The notes under the pieces are model-generated. The model saw only the letters and a program-made list of their open reading frames with translations, was not told where the DNA came from and searched no databases. From an uncultured Lachnospiraceae bacterium (lineage in GTDB: Bacteria; Bacillota; Clostridia; Lachnospirales; Lachnospiraceae), in NCBI GenBank assembly GCA_900317555.1, contig ONHF01000019.1, positions 1-64,000 of the forward strand: DNA of 64,000 bases. Direction: 5' to 3'. This document shows positions 18,555-28,725 of this stretch, piece by piece (position 1 is the stretch's first letter; every line of letters starts with the position of its first letter). A program made the position numbers and the translations under genes.

Positions 18555-19105
18555 AGTGATTGATAACATTGAGCGCAGGATAAGAAGAAAATTTCAATGG
18601 CCGAATATAAGACTGCACCAGATCTATGATACTGTGTTTTCGGTCATTGATGGGAAGTACTGCTTCATCACAGTTTACATTGTGATTTAATTGTTTCATC
18701 CATATATTACTGTTTGTTTGAATAACCTGTGCGAATATCAGTGTAAACAGATGTTGATGCTGCAATTATCCTCTGGATCATTGTCCACGGAATTTTCCAA
18801 TTTGATGTGGGGTCGGAACTTCGATGATTTCATACGGACTGATGATGTATTCGATTGGAGTGTATCTGTGCATTCATCCGGTGGAAATTCATCACAGGAA
18901 ATTGCTGATCGACATGTTTATTACAACATTTATATTGAGAACATGCTTTTATTATTTGTCAGACAAAGAAATATTATTACCGCGAATCAGCCAGATACTA
19001 GATAGTCAGTTAGAATCTGTTCAAAGCATAACATTTTGTTACCGACTATTCTGGTCGAAACAGCTATGGTATATATTTCCTGCAGTTTGTTTGACTGGAT
19101 TTTGA
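18547..19105 (+). pseudogene. Remnant of a membrane-protein gene in an AT-rich gap
   Basis: The 614-base gap between the two large membrane-protein genes has no intact gene, but coding-like pieces occur in three frames. From GTG 18547 a 47-codon piece reads NKVIDNIERRIRRKF and ends at a stop at 18688. In another frame, about 18747-18824 reads DAAIILWIIVHGIFQFDVG and stops. A shift of frame then continues, from 18824, as MISYGLMMYSIGVYLCIHP and further hydrophobic residues to about 19105. The last two pieces read as one membrane protein broken by a frameshift. The family is not recognised. The DNA is clearly AT-richer than the preceding glycosyltransferase genes. Confidence 0.45.
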
Positions 19106-19168
19106 CAAATGTATTTTGAATAAATTTTAGGTTGAATATTAGTCTGATTTGCTCAACAGATAACAGTT

Positions 19169-20893
19169 ATGAAATGCATTGTAATGATAAGAAAAGTTGT
19201 GTTTGGGATCATATGGTGGTGTATGGCATTAAATTTGGGATATCTTTTTATTGCCAGTATATTTAGCACGAGTTGCCTCGGATCAGTGGAAAACATGTCT
19301 GCAGCTGATGCCGGAACACTATTAGTTAATTCGGAGCATACATTTTATATCCGTGATCACTGGTGGGGGCATCTGATTGTATTCGTAGTTTTCACTGCAA
19401 TTGTCTCTCTCTATCATAAAGCATTTGGTATTACGGGCAGAGAGAAAAAACATAACCGTGATACAAAGCAATCAGCTTTAGTCTTGTCAATAGCATTTGT
19501 GTTGATGCTATTAATCATTACCTTGTGCGATTTTTATCCCAAAACAGATCAAAAACATATCATGGAACTAGCGGGGGAGTTTCTGCATCACAATTATTCG
19601 TCACTGAATGCAGGAGAATATTTAGACAAATTTCCGCAGCAGTATGGAATACTGTTCTTCTATATGGCTTTGTCAAGAATTTTTGGGTGCAACAATTATA
19701 TTGCTTTTGAGATCGTTAATGCTGTCTTAATCGCACTTACGTACTGGGTATTTTCTGGAACGGCGAGTAGATTAATTCCTGATCTCCCTGCTATTAATAC
19801 TGCAATATGGTCAATTATCTTTATTCCGTACTTATTTTATTCCTTATTAGTTTACGGGACTGTGGTAGGACTTTTTTTATCGTGTTGTTCCATCGCTTTA
19901 ATTTGCCGATATGTTGAGAATAATCACTTAGTCTTTTTAATTGCTTCGGCTTTATTTATGGCTATTGCTGTAGTTTTAAAGTCTAATTATTCCATTTTCT
20001 TTATTGCAGAGGCAATTTATTTATTATTTCTCCCGCGTTCCAGCAAAAAAATTGTACATGGAATTTCGTGGTGTGCATGCACGATCTTAGTTTTAGTAAG
20101 TATTACAGCAGGGATACATCAATACATCAAAGTTGTTAATGATGGTATTTTACCGTCCGGTGTACCCAAAGTTGCATGGATTGCAATGGGCCTTCAGGAC
20201 GGAAAGAACGCACCCGGATGGTATAATGGTTTCAATACTGCAGTATATGAAAAATCTAATTATGATACAGGTGTTGCCGAGGAAGCATCCCGAAAAAGTA
20301 TTCAGAAATCGTTACGGAATTTCTCCATAAATAAAACTGACTTTATCTCCTTTATGGCAAAAAAGATTCAGTCCCAATGGAACAATCCGACATTTCAAGT
20401 ATTATGGGAACTTGAGGGAGAAGCCGGACATATGGATTGGCTTGTTACCGGAAGAGGACGTTTCTTTTTTACAGAATACTGTAATTTCATCCTATCCTTT
20501 GTATACGGTTTTGCTCTATATTATTGGCTTACAGAAACAAAGACTAAAAACTGGAGCGAAATACTCTGCCCTTTATTTTTTTTAGGTGGTTTCACGTTTC
20601 ATTTGTTTTGGGAAGCACAATGCCTATATGCCATGCCATATATGATTATGCTTCTTCCTATGAGTGGGAAGGGGATACAACGGTATAGCCAAAAACTGAC
20701 ACAACGGAGAAACTATTTACATATGGGAACAATTTGTGTGACAGTTGCTATGGTGGTTTTGATATCCTACACAAAACCTTTTCAAAAAATATTTGCACGT
20801 AATGACGATGATCACCTGTTCAATACATATTCGCAGAACATTGTTAATTCAGATAAAATGTGTTTTCCTCAGTCTGTTAGGAATTCCAAGTAA
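19169..20893 (+). CDS. GT-C/GT39-like membrane glycosyltransferase
   Basis: The 574-residue protein has about twelve hydrophobic segments. The first large loop holds AGEYLDKFPQQYGILFFYMALSR (written here as parts: AGEYLDKFP and QQYGILFFYM), a pattern of Firmicute PMT-like (GT39-type) sugar transferases. A long loop between later helices carries WIAMGLQDG and APGWYNGFN, which is also typical of this group. It probably moves a sugar from a polyprenyl phosphate to a surface acceptor. No good RBS is seen at ATG 19169; ATG 19184 (MIRKVVFG) is an alternative start. The gene is AT-rich like its neighbour downstream, suggesting a separate origin from the exporter part of the locus. Confidence 0.72.
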   Translation: MKCIVMIRKVVFGIIWWCMALNLGYLFIASIFSTSCLGSVENMSAADAGTLLVNSEHTFYIRDHWWGHLIVFVVFTAIVSLYHKAFGITGREKKHNRDTKQSALVLSIAFVLMLLIITLCDFYPKTDQKHIMELAGEFLHHNYSSLNAGEYLDKFPQQYGILFFYMALSRIFGCNNYIAFEIVNAVLIALTYWVFSGTASRLIPDLPAINTAIWSIIFIPYLFYSLLVYGTVVGLFLSCCSIALICRYVENNHLVFLIASALFMAIAVVLKSNYSIFFIAEAIYLLFLPRSSKKIVHGISWCACTILVLVSITAGIHQYIKVVNDGILPSGVPKVAWIAMGLQDGKNAPGWYNGFNTAVYEKSNYDTGVAEEASRKSIQKSLRNFSINKTDFISFMAKKIQSQWNNPTFQVLWELEGEAGHMDWLVTGRGRFFFTEYCNFILSFVYGFALYYWLTETKTKNWSEILCPLFFLGGFTFHLFWEAQCLYAMPYMIMLLPMSGKGIQRYSQKLTQRRNYLHMGTICVTVAMVVLISYTKPFQKIFARNDDDHLFNTYSQNIVNSDKMCFPQSVRNSK

Positions 20894-20910
20894 TATCAGG
20901 GATATGATTC

Positions 20911-21789
20911 ATGAATAATTTTAAAGACAGGGTAAAGCAGAGTATTGCTCATCAATACTATCAACGCTATATGAGTACTGTACAACATAATGGCCCCATG
21001 ATTCGTGTTCAGTCTGTAGACGAAACAATTATAATGTTGCAGAATACAGACCATAGTCTGGTCCGTTTTGGCGACGGTGAACTTACGTTTATTAGAGGAA
21101 GAAATCTGCAGTTGCAGAACAGCAACCGGGAACTTCAGAAACGGCTGGCGGATATACTCGGGTACACGCATGATGGTCTTGTGGTATCTGTTCAGGATAT
21201 TTTTAATGGGCTTGATTTTTATGTACCTGCTTCAAAACGATTTTGGGAAGATCATTTTCTCTTCTATCACAAATATTATAATAAGCTATGCAGCCATGAC
21301 CGAACCTATGCCAATACTCTTTTCTCTCGTTGTTATATAACGAGAGAAGACAAGAATGTATGTGATGGGTGGTTTCAAGAGATAAAAATGATCTGGAAGG
21401 GAAAGAAAGTTGTAGTAGTAGAAGGAACACGTACTCATAATGGAGTTGATAATGATTTACTGTCTTTATGCAGCAGTGTTGAGCGCATTCTGATTCCGCC
21501 TGCTAACGCATTTAATGCTTATGATCGAATACTTGCTGCCAGTTGCGCATTTCCTTCAGATAGGCTGTTTTTAATATCTGCAGGAGCATGTGCAAAACCT
21601 TTAACTGAGGATTTGTTCTTAAAAGGTTATCGTGTCATCGATATTGGCAATCTGGATATGGAGTATTCATGGTTTTTAATGAATGCCAAAGAAAAGATTG
21701 CGATTCCTAAACACAGTATTGTTGGCATAGAAGCAAACAGGAAAGCCGGCTACTTACAGTATTTGGATGAGATACGGCAGGAAATTTAG
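20911..21789 (+). CDS. GT-D type glycosyltransferase (SP_1767/DUF1792 family)
   Basis: The 292-residue protein shows the hallmarks of the GT-D fold family first found in streptococcal serine-rich-protein glycosylation loci. These are SLVRFGDGELTFIRG (about 49-63), with the metal-binding DGE replacing the usual DXD, then VVVVEGTRTHNGVDNDLL and LFLISAGACAKPLTEDL. A final DIGNLDMEYSWF segment follows. Known members add glucose to a glycan on a protein. Here the acceptor could be a polysaccharide intermediate. It follows the GT39-like gene by 17 bases and shares its AT-rich base use, so the two probably arrived together. Confidence 0.85.
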   Translation: MNNFKDRVKQSIAHQYYQRYMSTVQHNGPMIRVQSVDETIIMLQNTDHSLVRFGDGELTFIRGRNLQLQNSNRELQKRLADILGYTHDGLVVSVQDIFNGLDFYVPASKRFWEDHFLFYHKYYNKLCSHDRTYANTLFSRCYITREDKNVCDGWFQEIKMIWKGKKVVVVEGTRTHNGVDNDLLSLCSSVERILIPPANAFNAYDRILAASCAFPSDRLFLISAGACAKPLTEDLFLKGYRVIDIGNLDMEYSWFLMNAKEKIAIPKHSIVGIEANRKAGYLQYLDEIRQEI

Positions 21790-21851
21790 TAAGCTCCGAA
21801 TTGTTTTTAAAAGAACAACAATGAAAGAAACATGGCTGAGGAGATCAATAC

Positions 21852-23597
21852 ATGTACGAAAAGATGAAATACATTTTATCATTGAAAGAAAAGATTACGA
21901 TGGTGTTCCTCTTCTTTGCCGTATTCATTGGCAGTATTTTTGAATTGATGGGTGTCACGATTTTTATGCCTTTCATTCAGGTACTGATGACACCGGATCA
22001 GATTTATACTAACAAGTGGCTGCATTATTTTTACGCGTTATTTAACTTTAAAAACACAACGCAGTACCTGACCGCAATCGCCGGACTGATTATCGTCATT
22101 TACGTGGTCAAGAATGTGTATCTGATGTGGGAGAAGAACGCAATCTATAAATTCAGTTACAGACTGCAGAAACGAATCTCGGTCAAACTGCTGAAAGCGT
22201 ATATGTCCGAGCCGTACACCTTCCATCTCAACCACAACATAGCCGTGCTGCAGAGAAGTCTGCAGGAAGATACGGATATGTTTGCCAAGGGCATCATCCA
22301 TTTCATGGAACTGCTGATAGAAATTATTGTGTGTGTAGTTCTTGGAATTTATCTGTTTGTTGTCAGTAAGTCCATTACAGTAATTGTGCTGGCGGTGCTG
22401 ATTCTTACAGTACTTATCAGCACAAAGGTTTCAAAGCATGTCGTACTCGATCTCGGCAAGAAGGCGCAGCTCTATAAGGGGAAACTCTATCAGTGGATGA
22501 ATCAGGCTCTGAGCGGAATCAAGGAAATCAAGGTTCTGAACAGAGAGAACTATTTCACCACGATATACGAAGACAATTTTGATAAATATACCTATGGCCT
22601 GCGTCTCACAAGACTGGTCGCCACACTTCCCAGATATATGGTGGAAGCAGGCTGCATGACCGGCCTTCTGCTTGCCGTCATATTAAAGCTGAACTACGGT
22701 CAGAAGGAACTGATGGATTTTATCCCGCAGCTGAGTGTATTCGCGGTAGCAGCGTTCCGCATGATGCCTTCTGTCGGAAAGATCAACGAGCATTATACGG
22801 ACATTGTGTACAGTCTGCCGTCTCTTGACCTGATCTATCATGATCTCAAGGATGTCGACGGTCTGCGCGAGAAGGAAACGGAGAAGAACGCGGGCTGGGA
22901 ATTCAAAAATCTGGTTGAGATTAAGAATATAAGCTACCATTACCCGAATGTGACGGAAGACGTTATTCAAAATGTCTCTTTTAGGATTCCCTGCGGCAAA
23001 ACAGTAGCCTTCACAGGTAAAACCGGCGCCGGTAAAACAACGATGGTCGATATTATCCTGGGACTTCTGACACCGCAGATCGGCCACATTTACGCTGACG
23101 GAATGGACATCTTCAAAAATCTCAGGACGTGGCAGAGTGAAATCGGATATATCCCGCAGGTGATCTACCTGTCGGACGATACAATCCGCCATAATATCGC
23201 ATTCGGTATTCCGGAAGAGGAAATTGAAGACGAAAAGGTTGTCGAAGCAGCGAAAAAGGCGCAGATTGCGGACTTTATCGACGATCTTGTAGACGGATAT
23301 GATACGTATGTCGGAGACAGAGGCGTACGCCTCTCCGGCGGCCAGCGGCAGAGAATCGGAATTGCGAGAGCTCTGTATAACGATCCGGAAATTATGGTCC
23401 TGGATGAAGCAACCTCTGCTCTCGATTCGGATACAGAACGCGCGGTCATGGAGTCGGTAGACAGTCTCCATAACGAAAAGACGATCATTATCATCGCGCA
23501 TCGCCTGAAGACGATCCGGAACGCGGATATTTTCTATCAGGTCGGCGACGGCAAGGTGACCGAAGTCAGCAGGGAAGAAGTATTTAAAGATGAATAA
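21852..23597 (+). CDS. PglK-like ABC flippase (fused membrane and ATPase domains)
   Basis: The ATG has GAGGAG 8 bases upstream. Residues 1-330 form a six-helix exporter membrane domain (EKITMVFLFFAVFIGSIFELMG at the start). The ATPase domain has Walker A GKTGAGKTT (about 393), the ABC signature LSGGQRQRIGIARAL (about 495) and Walker B IMVLDEATSALD, followed by IAHRLKTIR. Fused half-transporters of this kind with an N-terminal start like PglK flip lipid-linked oligosaccharides across the membrane in campylobacters and clostridia. It acts as a homodimer. It is a second, independent export route in this locus besides the Wzm/Wzt pair. Confidence 0.88.
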   Translation: MYEKMKYILSLKEKITMVFLFFAVFIGSIFELMGVTIFMPFIQVLMTPDQIYTNKWLHYFYALFNFKNTTQYLTAIAGLIIVIYVVKNVYLMWEKNAIYKFSYRLQKRISVKLLKAYMSEPYTFHLNHNIAVLQRSLQEDTDMFAKGIIHFMELLIEIIVCVVLGIYLFVVSKSITVIVLAVLILTVLISTKVSKHVVLDLGKKAQLYKGKLYQWMNQALSGIKEIKVLNRENYFTTIYEDNFDKYTYGLRLTRLVATLPRYMVEAGCMTGLLLAVILKLNYGQKELMDFIPQLSVFAVAAFRMMPSVGKINEHYTDIVYSLPSLDLIYHDLKDVDGLREKETEKNAGWEFKNLVEIKNISYHYPNVTEDVIQNVSFRIPCGKTVAFTGKTGAGKTTMVDIILGLLTPQIGHIYADGMDIFKNLRTWQSEIGYIPQVIYLSDDTIRHNIAFGIPEEEIEDEKVVEAAKKAQIADFIDDLVDGYDTYVGDRGVRLSGGQRQRIGIARALYNDPEIMVLDEATSALDSDTERAVMESVDSLHNEKTIIIIAHRLKTIRNADIFYQVGDGKVTEVSREEVFKDE

Positions 23598-23650
23598 CTC
23601 AGCAGCCGGAAGGTTAAGCCGTGCCGGGATGATAACAGAGGAATGAATTC

Positions 23651-24805
23651 ATGCGTATAATGTATGTTCTGCACCGATACCATACCAATCAGATCGCGAT
23701 CATGAAGGGATGGAAGGCGCACGGGGATGAGCTGAAGCTCCTGACATGGTACACGGGAAAAGTGGAGGATCATACGGCTGTTGTCCCCGAAACACTTGGG
23801 TATTCCGGACTCTTTGAAGCATTCTACCGCTTTTATATGAGCCTTCCGCATCGAAACGCGTTCGCGAAAGACATCAATCTGCATTACGGCTTTCCGCCTT
23901 TTGGAAAATTTGAGAAGGAAGTAAAAGAATTCAAACCGGATCTGGTCATTCTCCGCGAGCGCTCCATCTATACAATGGTCTGTTACAGGGTTTGCAGAAA
24001 GTACGGGATTCCGGCCTTTCTGTACAACCTCAGTCCTGTGTGGGCAGAGCCGTCTTATTTCAAACATGATTTTATGCACCGCTTCGTCAGGAGCCGCTGC
24101 CCGGAATACAGAATCACTCCGACAAGGCAGATCGGGATTGACATGACGGGAAAAGTCAGGGATCCGCACAGCTATTGGGCTCCGTTTCTGGTCGAACCGA
24201 TGTGCCCTCCGGAGGAGAAAAAATACTTTTACGACGACCGGATCAATATTTTCGAGATCGGCAAGTATCAGGAGCGGAAAAATCATTTCATGATGGTCCG
24301 GGTTTTTGCAAGACTTCGGGAGCAGTATCCGAAAATTCATCTGACAATCGCGGGAGAATGTTCCGACCCTTTTCATGAAGAGTATTACAACAGACTGTGC
24401 GCGTATTTGAAGGAAAATCATCTCGAAGGCGCGGTGACGCTGTATAGAAACCTGTCCAAGCAGGAAGTAAACGACATATACAGAAGATCGGATATCTATG
24501 TGCTCGCCAGTACCGGCGAGCCCGCTTCAATTTCGGTTATCGAGTCAATGTCTTTTTGCGTACCTTCACTCAGCGGTACGGACAACGGAACGGCAGATTA
24601 TATTAGGCCCGGGATCACTGGAGAAGTGTTCAGGGATTGTGACGAGGACGACCTGTATAAGAAATTATCCGGCATGCTCGCGAATCCGGACCGGATTCCG
24701 GAAATGGGTGCGGCCGGGTATCAGAGCGTGCTGCGCCAGTTCCAGTTTGCCAATTATTACAGCGTGATCCGCGAAATGATGGAGGATCAGAAAAAAGGTA
24801 TCTGA
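23651..24805 (+). CDS. GT4 family glycosyltransferase
   Basis: The 384-residue GT-B enzyme begins MRIMYVLHRYHTNQIAIMKGW and has a central FEIGKYQERKNHFMMVRVFA and HLTIAGECS. The donor-binding region IYVLASTGEPASISVIESM (about 289-307) contains the E-x7-E-type motif of the GT4 family. It is followed by TDNGTADYIRPGITGEVF. Retaining GT4 enzymes of this sort add hexoses from UDP or GDP donors on the inner membrane face. The sugar is not determinable. It starts 53 bases after the flippase gene, so it is probably in the same transcript. Confidence 0.85.
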   Translation: MRIMYVLHRYHTNQIAIMKGWKAHGDELKLLTWYTGKVEDHTAVVPETLGYSGLFEAFYRFYMSLPHRNAFAKDINLHYGFPPFGKFEKEVKEFKPDLVILRERSIYTMVCYRVCRKYGIPAFLYNLSPVWAEPSYFKHDFMHRFVRSRCPEYRITPTRQIGIDMTGKVRDPHSYWAPFLVEPMCPPEEKKYFYDDRINIFEIGKYQERKNHFMMVRVFARLREQYPKIHLTIAGECSDPFHEEYYNRLCAYLKENHLEGAVTLYRNLSKQEVNDIYRRSDIYVLASTGEPASISVIESMSFCVPSLSGTDNGTADYIRPGITGEVFRDCDEDDLYKKLSGMLANPDRIPEMGAAGYQSVLRQFQFANYYSVIREMMEDQKKGI

Positions 24806-24827
24806 AGTAAATGAGCTTATCTTATCA

Positions 24828-26120
24828 ATGCCGGTTTTGCCTATGCAAATTTCTGATAAAGACATGAATAGCAAAAAGATGTGCCGCGTCCTGTGGTTCA
24901 CACACCATCTTCGCGGAGGCGGCGCGGAAAAGGCGGTTGTTACCCTTTCCGAATACTTCAACTCGCATCCGCAGCTGGGATACGAGTCCTATATCTGCGT
25001 TGTCTACGATGACCCGGAGCTTCACACGAAGCTGCAGAATGTGCTTGTCCTGCAGAATCGTTCAAAGTCAGAAGATTCCAAAGCCCGGAAAGCACTCTGC
25101 GTTCTCCGGCAGATGAAAGAACTGCGGAATTTGAAAGAGCGGTGGGAAATTGACGTCTGTGTAAGCTTTCTTCCCGGCGCGGATATTCTCAATGTACATT
25201 CAGGGAAGAGGTCGGCAGCCGTCGTGTCCGTTCGCAACGTCGAGTCCAGATTTACGCACAGCATATGGAAGAAGTTGTATGTGCAAAACAGTTACAACCG
25301 CTGCAACAGGATTGTGACTGTCTCGGAGCTGGCACATCAGGATGTTGTGGATTTCTTTCACGCAGAGCCTTCCAAGGTTACTACAATTTACAACATGCTG
25401 CCGGATAAGTCTGCGACTAAGCCTTTGGTACATCCGGCTGTTACTGCCGAAACAGCCGTTAGCGCAGACGGTGCGGAGGATCGCACGCGGGGAACTTCTG
25501 AAACATGGCAGGAATTTATCTCTTTTATCAAAGGGAAGAAAACCTTTCTGAATGTGGCGCGACTTTCACCCGAAAAAGGGCAGGAATATCTTCTACGGGC
25601 TTTTTCAAAAGTTCATAAGGAAATGCCGGATACCTGCCTTGTTATTGCGGGCAGTGGCCCTTTGCAGCAGGACCTTACCGCGCTTGCGGACGATCTTGAC
25701 ATCCTGCAGTCGGTTCTCTTTACCGGAAATGTCCCGGACCCGGAGAACTATATGGCAAAGGCGGATGTTTTTGTTCTGGCATCGCTGATCGAAGGTATGC
25801 CGAATGTCGTTTTGGAAGCCATGCAGTCCGGGCTTCCCGTTATTGCGACGGAATGTGGCGCAAGGGAAATTCTGGCGCCGGACACGGACCCGTTCAGGAT
25901 GACGAAAACCGAGGATGACGCGAAGTACGGAATTCTGGTGCCGGCAGGGGATGCGCCGGTTCTTTCCGGGGCGATGATACACATGATGCAGGATCATGCT
26001 CTTCGCAGGACCTATTCGGAAAAGGGAAGAGAAAGAACTCGTGATTTTATGCCGGAAAAAATCGCTGCAAAATGGAAGAGCGTGCTGGATTCGAGTCTAC
26101 AAGGCAGACGGCAGCGTTGA
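24828..26120 (+). CDS. GT4 family glycosyltransferase
   Basis: The core begins CRVLWFTHHLRGGGAEKAVV at about residue 19, the GGGAEK loop being typical of GT4 proteins such as WsaF/PglA-like enzymes. Later motifs are FLNVARLSPEKGQEYLL (about 245), CLVIAGSGPLQQDL and FVLASLIEGMPNVVLEAMQ with the E-x7-E donor site. GLPVIATECGAREIL follows. The start is uncertain: ATG 24828, 24843 and 24864 are all in frame and none has a strong RBS; 24864 (MNSKKMCRVLW) gives the length closest to relatives. A low-conservation insert (about 200-225) separates the two Rossmann domains. Confidence 0.85.
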   Translation: MPVLPMQISDKDMNSKKMCRVLWFTHHLRGGGAEKAVVTLSEYFNSHPQLGYESYICVVYDDPELHTKLQNVLVLQNRSKSEDSKARKALCVLRQMKELRNLKERWEIDVCVSFLPGADILNVHSGKRSAAVVSVRNVESRFTHSIWKKLYVQNSYNRCNRIVTVSELAHQDVVDFFHAEPSKVTTIYNMLPDKSATKPLVHPAVTAETAVSADGAEDRTRGTSETWQEFISFIKGKKTFLNVARLSPEKGQEYLLRAFSKVHKEMPDTCLVIAGSGPLQQDLTALADDLDILQSVLFTGNVPDPENYMAKADVFVLASLIEGMPNVVLEAMQSGLPVIATECGAREILAPDTDPFRMTKTEDDAKYGILVPAGDAPVLSGAMIHMMQDHALRRTYSEKGRERTRDFMPEKIAAKWKSVLDSSLQGRRQR

Positions 26121-26158
26121 CGGCGGATTAACCGCTAACGGAAATTGAGGATATTGCA

Positions 26159-27695
26159 GTGCAGAATAATAAATTGTATCCGGTGACAGTGCAGGAACTG
26201 CTGTTTTATGCGTATTTTGCAATCATGCTGGCCATCAAGGGATTCGGTCTGACCGCGGGACCGGTTTATCAGGCAGGTTTTCTTTTAGCTTCGCTCCTCG
26301 CAGTTCTGAAAATTCTTATGAGTACCTACACAAAGAAGGAAGCCGGTCTGGTATTCGGTCTGCTGGCGCTTACGGGAGTTTCCTTTCTGCAGACCGGTGA
26401 CTATTCGGTCATCATATACAGCCTTCTGATTCTTTCGCTCAAAGGAATCCGGCAGGAGCGCGTGATGAAGCTTGCCGCGACTGTCTGGACGCCGGTTTTT
26501 CTGTTTCAGATTCTGACACAGCTTCTGAATCTGCGGACAAGAGACTTTGTCGTCCACAGCAAGTACTCTGCATGGGGAGAGATTAAAAGCAGGAAAATTT
26601 TTGCTTCTGATGCTTGCAAGTGCTTTTGGCGCGGCTTATTTTTTCCTGTATTCGCTCAGTCTTACCGGAATGATCGGGTATCTGGCCTTTGCACTGGCGC
26701 TTTTGTATTTTGAATGGAAACGCAGGAAAAACAGACTGATCACAAAAACAGAATCTTTCCTCCTGCAATGTCTTCTTCCGCTCGAGATTTTCGGCGCGAT
26801 TGTTCTTCCGCTGATCCTTCGAGGAAAGGCATTTGATCTGCTGAACAGGGCGATGACAACGAGACCCATGCTGACGCGGGAATTTTTAACGGTATTTGGC
26901 GTTCGCCTGCTTGGCAGCAGAAAACCGGAAGGCGCTTCCTTTACCATGACGCTGGACAGTTCTTATGCCGAACTCTTATTCTATGGCGGAATCCTGATTT
27001 TTGCGCTGATGATGGCGGGGTATCTGTATCTGATAGGCAGAAGCCTGAAGGAGACGCCCTCATGGCGCCACAGCGTGAAAATGGCGGTGATTTTCTTCTG
27101 CCTTGCCGCAGCGGTTTCCGAGCCGTTTGCTTTCAACACCTCATTTAAAAATGTTTCTCTTATTTTCCTCGGTTGTGAACTTCTTCGAAAGAAAGAAGGA
27201 GAAAACTTCTGTCTGTTTGGCGGCCTTGCCGCCGGGATCGGGAAGCATCAGTTTCATCTATGGAATCCCTGTGCGGCAGCGGCAAATCTGCTGGCAGTAT
27301 TCAGAAACGGCTGGCGGTCGAATGGGAGAAGGGCTGCGACCGCAGCGGTACTAGCTATGGCAGCAGCTGCAATCCTGTATGGAAATTTAGCGGTGCGTCA
27401 GGATGCATATTACTGCAGAAGACGCAGCACGGATGTTCCGGACGGGGAGATGCAGGAGTTATACCTCTCGCAAGTGGAAATACAGAAACTTGAGGAAACA
27501 CCGGGCATCCGTGTGCTCAATTATCTGGATGAGAAGGATCCGATGTTCTGCTTCAGAGGTAAAATTACGGAATATGACTACCTGCGGGGAGCGGTCAGCG
27601 TGGTTTTTTGGTCCGGAGCCGCCGCGGGAATATTAGCGTCAGGCGCAGCCGGCGTCTGTGCAAAAAGAGCCGAACGTAGAGGTTCAGTGAAATGA
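26159..27695 (+). pseudogene. Wzy-like O-antigen/capsule polymerase, frameshifted
   Basis: Two overlapping frames together make one polytopic protein. Frame A (from GTG 26159) reads QNNKLYPVTVQELLFYAYF and stays membrane-like up to FVVHSKYSAWGE near 26580. It then turns into nonsense and stops at 26713. Frame B is open from 26547 and becomes membrane-like from about 26590 (KFLLLMLASAFGAAYFFLYS) to 27695. Several hydrophobic segments before and after the junction and a large TRPMLTREFLTVFGVRL loop fit a Wzy polymerase. The H-S-L-G-x-x-HPN-type stretch usual at the junction is missing, so I infer a small deletion with frameshift. The C-terminal part after about 27215 is unlike the usual Wzy end. 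Confidence 0.65.
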
Positions 27696-28669
27696 GTCAG
27701 ACAGATGTGAAAAATGCGGTCTCAGATTATAATTCCAACCTGGTTACCATTCTGACGCCGGCGTATAACCGGTGCGCGGAATTGGAAAATCTGTATCGCT
27801 CTCTTTGCGGGCAGACACAGCAATGTTTTGACTGGCTGATTGTGGATGACGGCAGCAGGGATCAGACCAGAGAAACAGTACAGGCGTGGATACAGGAAGC
27901 GCCGTTTTCAATACGCTATCTTTACAAAGAGAATGGCGGCAAGCATACAGCACTGAATTTTGGTATTTCCAAAATCATAGCACCACTTACCTTTATTGTG
28001 GACAGCGATGACACGCTCTCTAAGGATGCAGTAGAGACGATCCGCGCGTATTATGAAAAGTATCAGCCGCTTCCGGGGCCGCAGAGCATTGGAGGTTTGT
28101 GTTTTTTGCGAGCCGACAGCCACGGAGTTGTCAATGCGGGCGAGTTTCCGGAAAATGAAACGGTCGCTGATTACTGTGTGTCACGAATCAATGCCGGGAT
28201 TGAAGGAGACAGGGCGGAAGTGTTTCTGACAGATGTGCTGCGGAAATATCCGTTCCCGGTATTTGAGGGGGAAAAGTACATGCCGGAAGATGCGGTCTGG
28301 ATGCGTATGTCTTCCGACTATAAGCTGGTCAATATCAATCATGTGATTTATGTCTGTGACTATCTGGAGGGCGGGCTTACGAAAACCGGCAGGAAGATGA
28401 AGGTTTATTCGCCGTACAGTATGATGTACCGCTCGTCCGTTTACCTGAATGATCCGCGGGTCAATACAAAAACCAGATGCAAGATGATGCTGCTGTACCG
28501 GATTTACAGTCATTTTGCAAAGGAGAAGGACCGCAAGTCCGGGTCGTCCGAAGAAGAGATCTTAAAGCGCCGCGGCAGAGTCGGGATTCGGAAGACGGCT
28601 TTGTATTTGGTGATGGGATTGCCGGCTCTCATTTTGTATCGGCGGTGGAAGAAACTATATCAAAAATAA
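27692..28669 (+). CDS. GT2 family glycosyltransferase
   Basis: The ATG overlaps the stop of the broken polymerase (ATGA). The 325-residue protein has LVTILTPAYNRCAELENLYRSL, WLIVDDGSRDQT, ENGGKHTALNFGIS and FIVDSDDTLSKDAV (about 105-118), the canonical GT-A donor and metal sites. EDAVWMRMS in the acceptor half is typical of the subfamily with an N-N-G-G-K-H motif, often found in clostridial capsule loci. Donor and product are unknown. That this downstream coupled gene is intact suggests the polymerase break is recent or tolerated. Confidence 0.88.
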   Translation: MSQTDVKNAVSDYNSNLVTILTPAYNRCAELENLYRSLCGQTQQCFDWLIVDDGSRDQTRETVQAWIQEAPFSIRYLYKENGGKHTALNFGISKIIAPLTFIVDSDDTLSKDAVETIRAYYEKYQPLPGPQSIGGLCFLRADSHGVVNAGEFPENETVADYCVSRINAGIEGDRAEVFLTDVLRKYPFPVFEGEKYMPEDAVWMRMSSDYKLVNINHVIYVCDYLEGGLTKTGRKMKVYSPYSMMYRSSVYLNDPRVNTKTRCKMMLLYRIYSHFAKEKDRKSGSSEEEILKRRGRVGIRKTALYLVMGLPALILYRRWKKLYQK

Positions 28670-28725
28670 CATCTTATACACTTTAAGACATAAATTACCG
28701 CAAGGGGGAAGATGAAAAAACGGAC

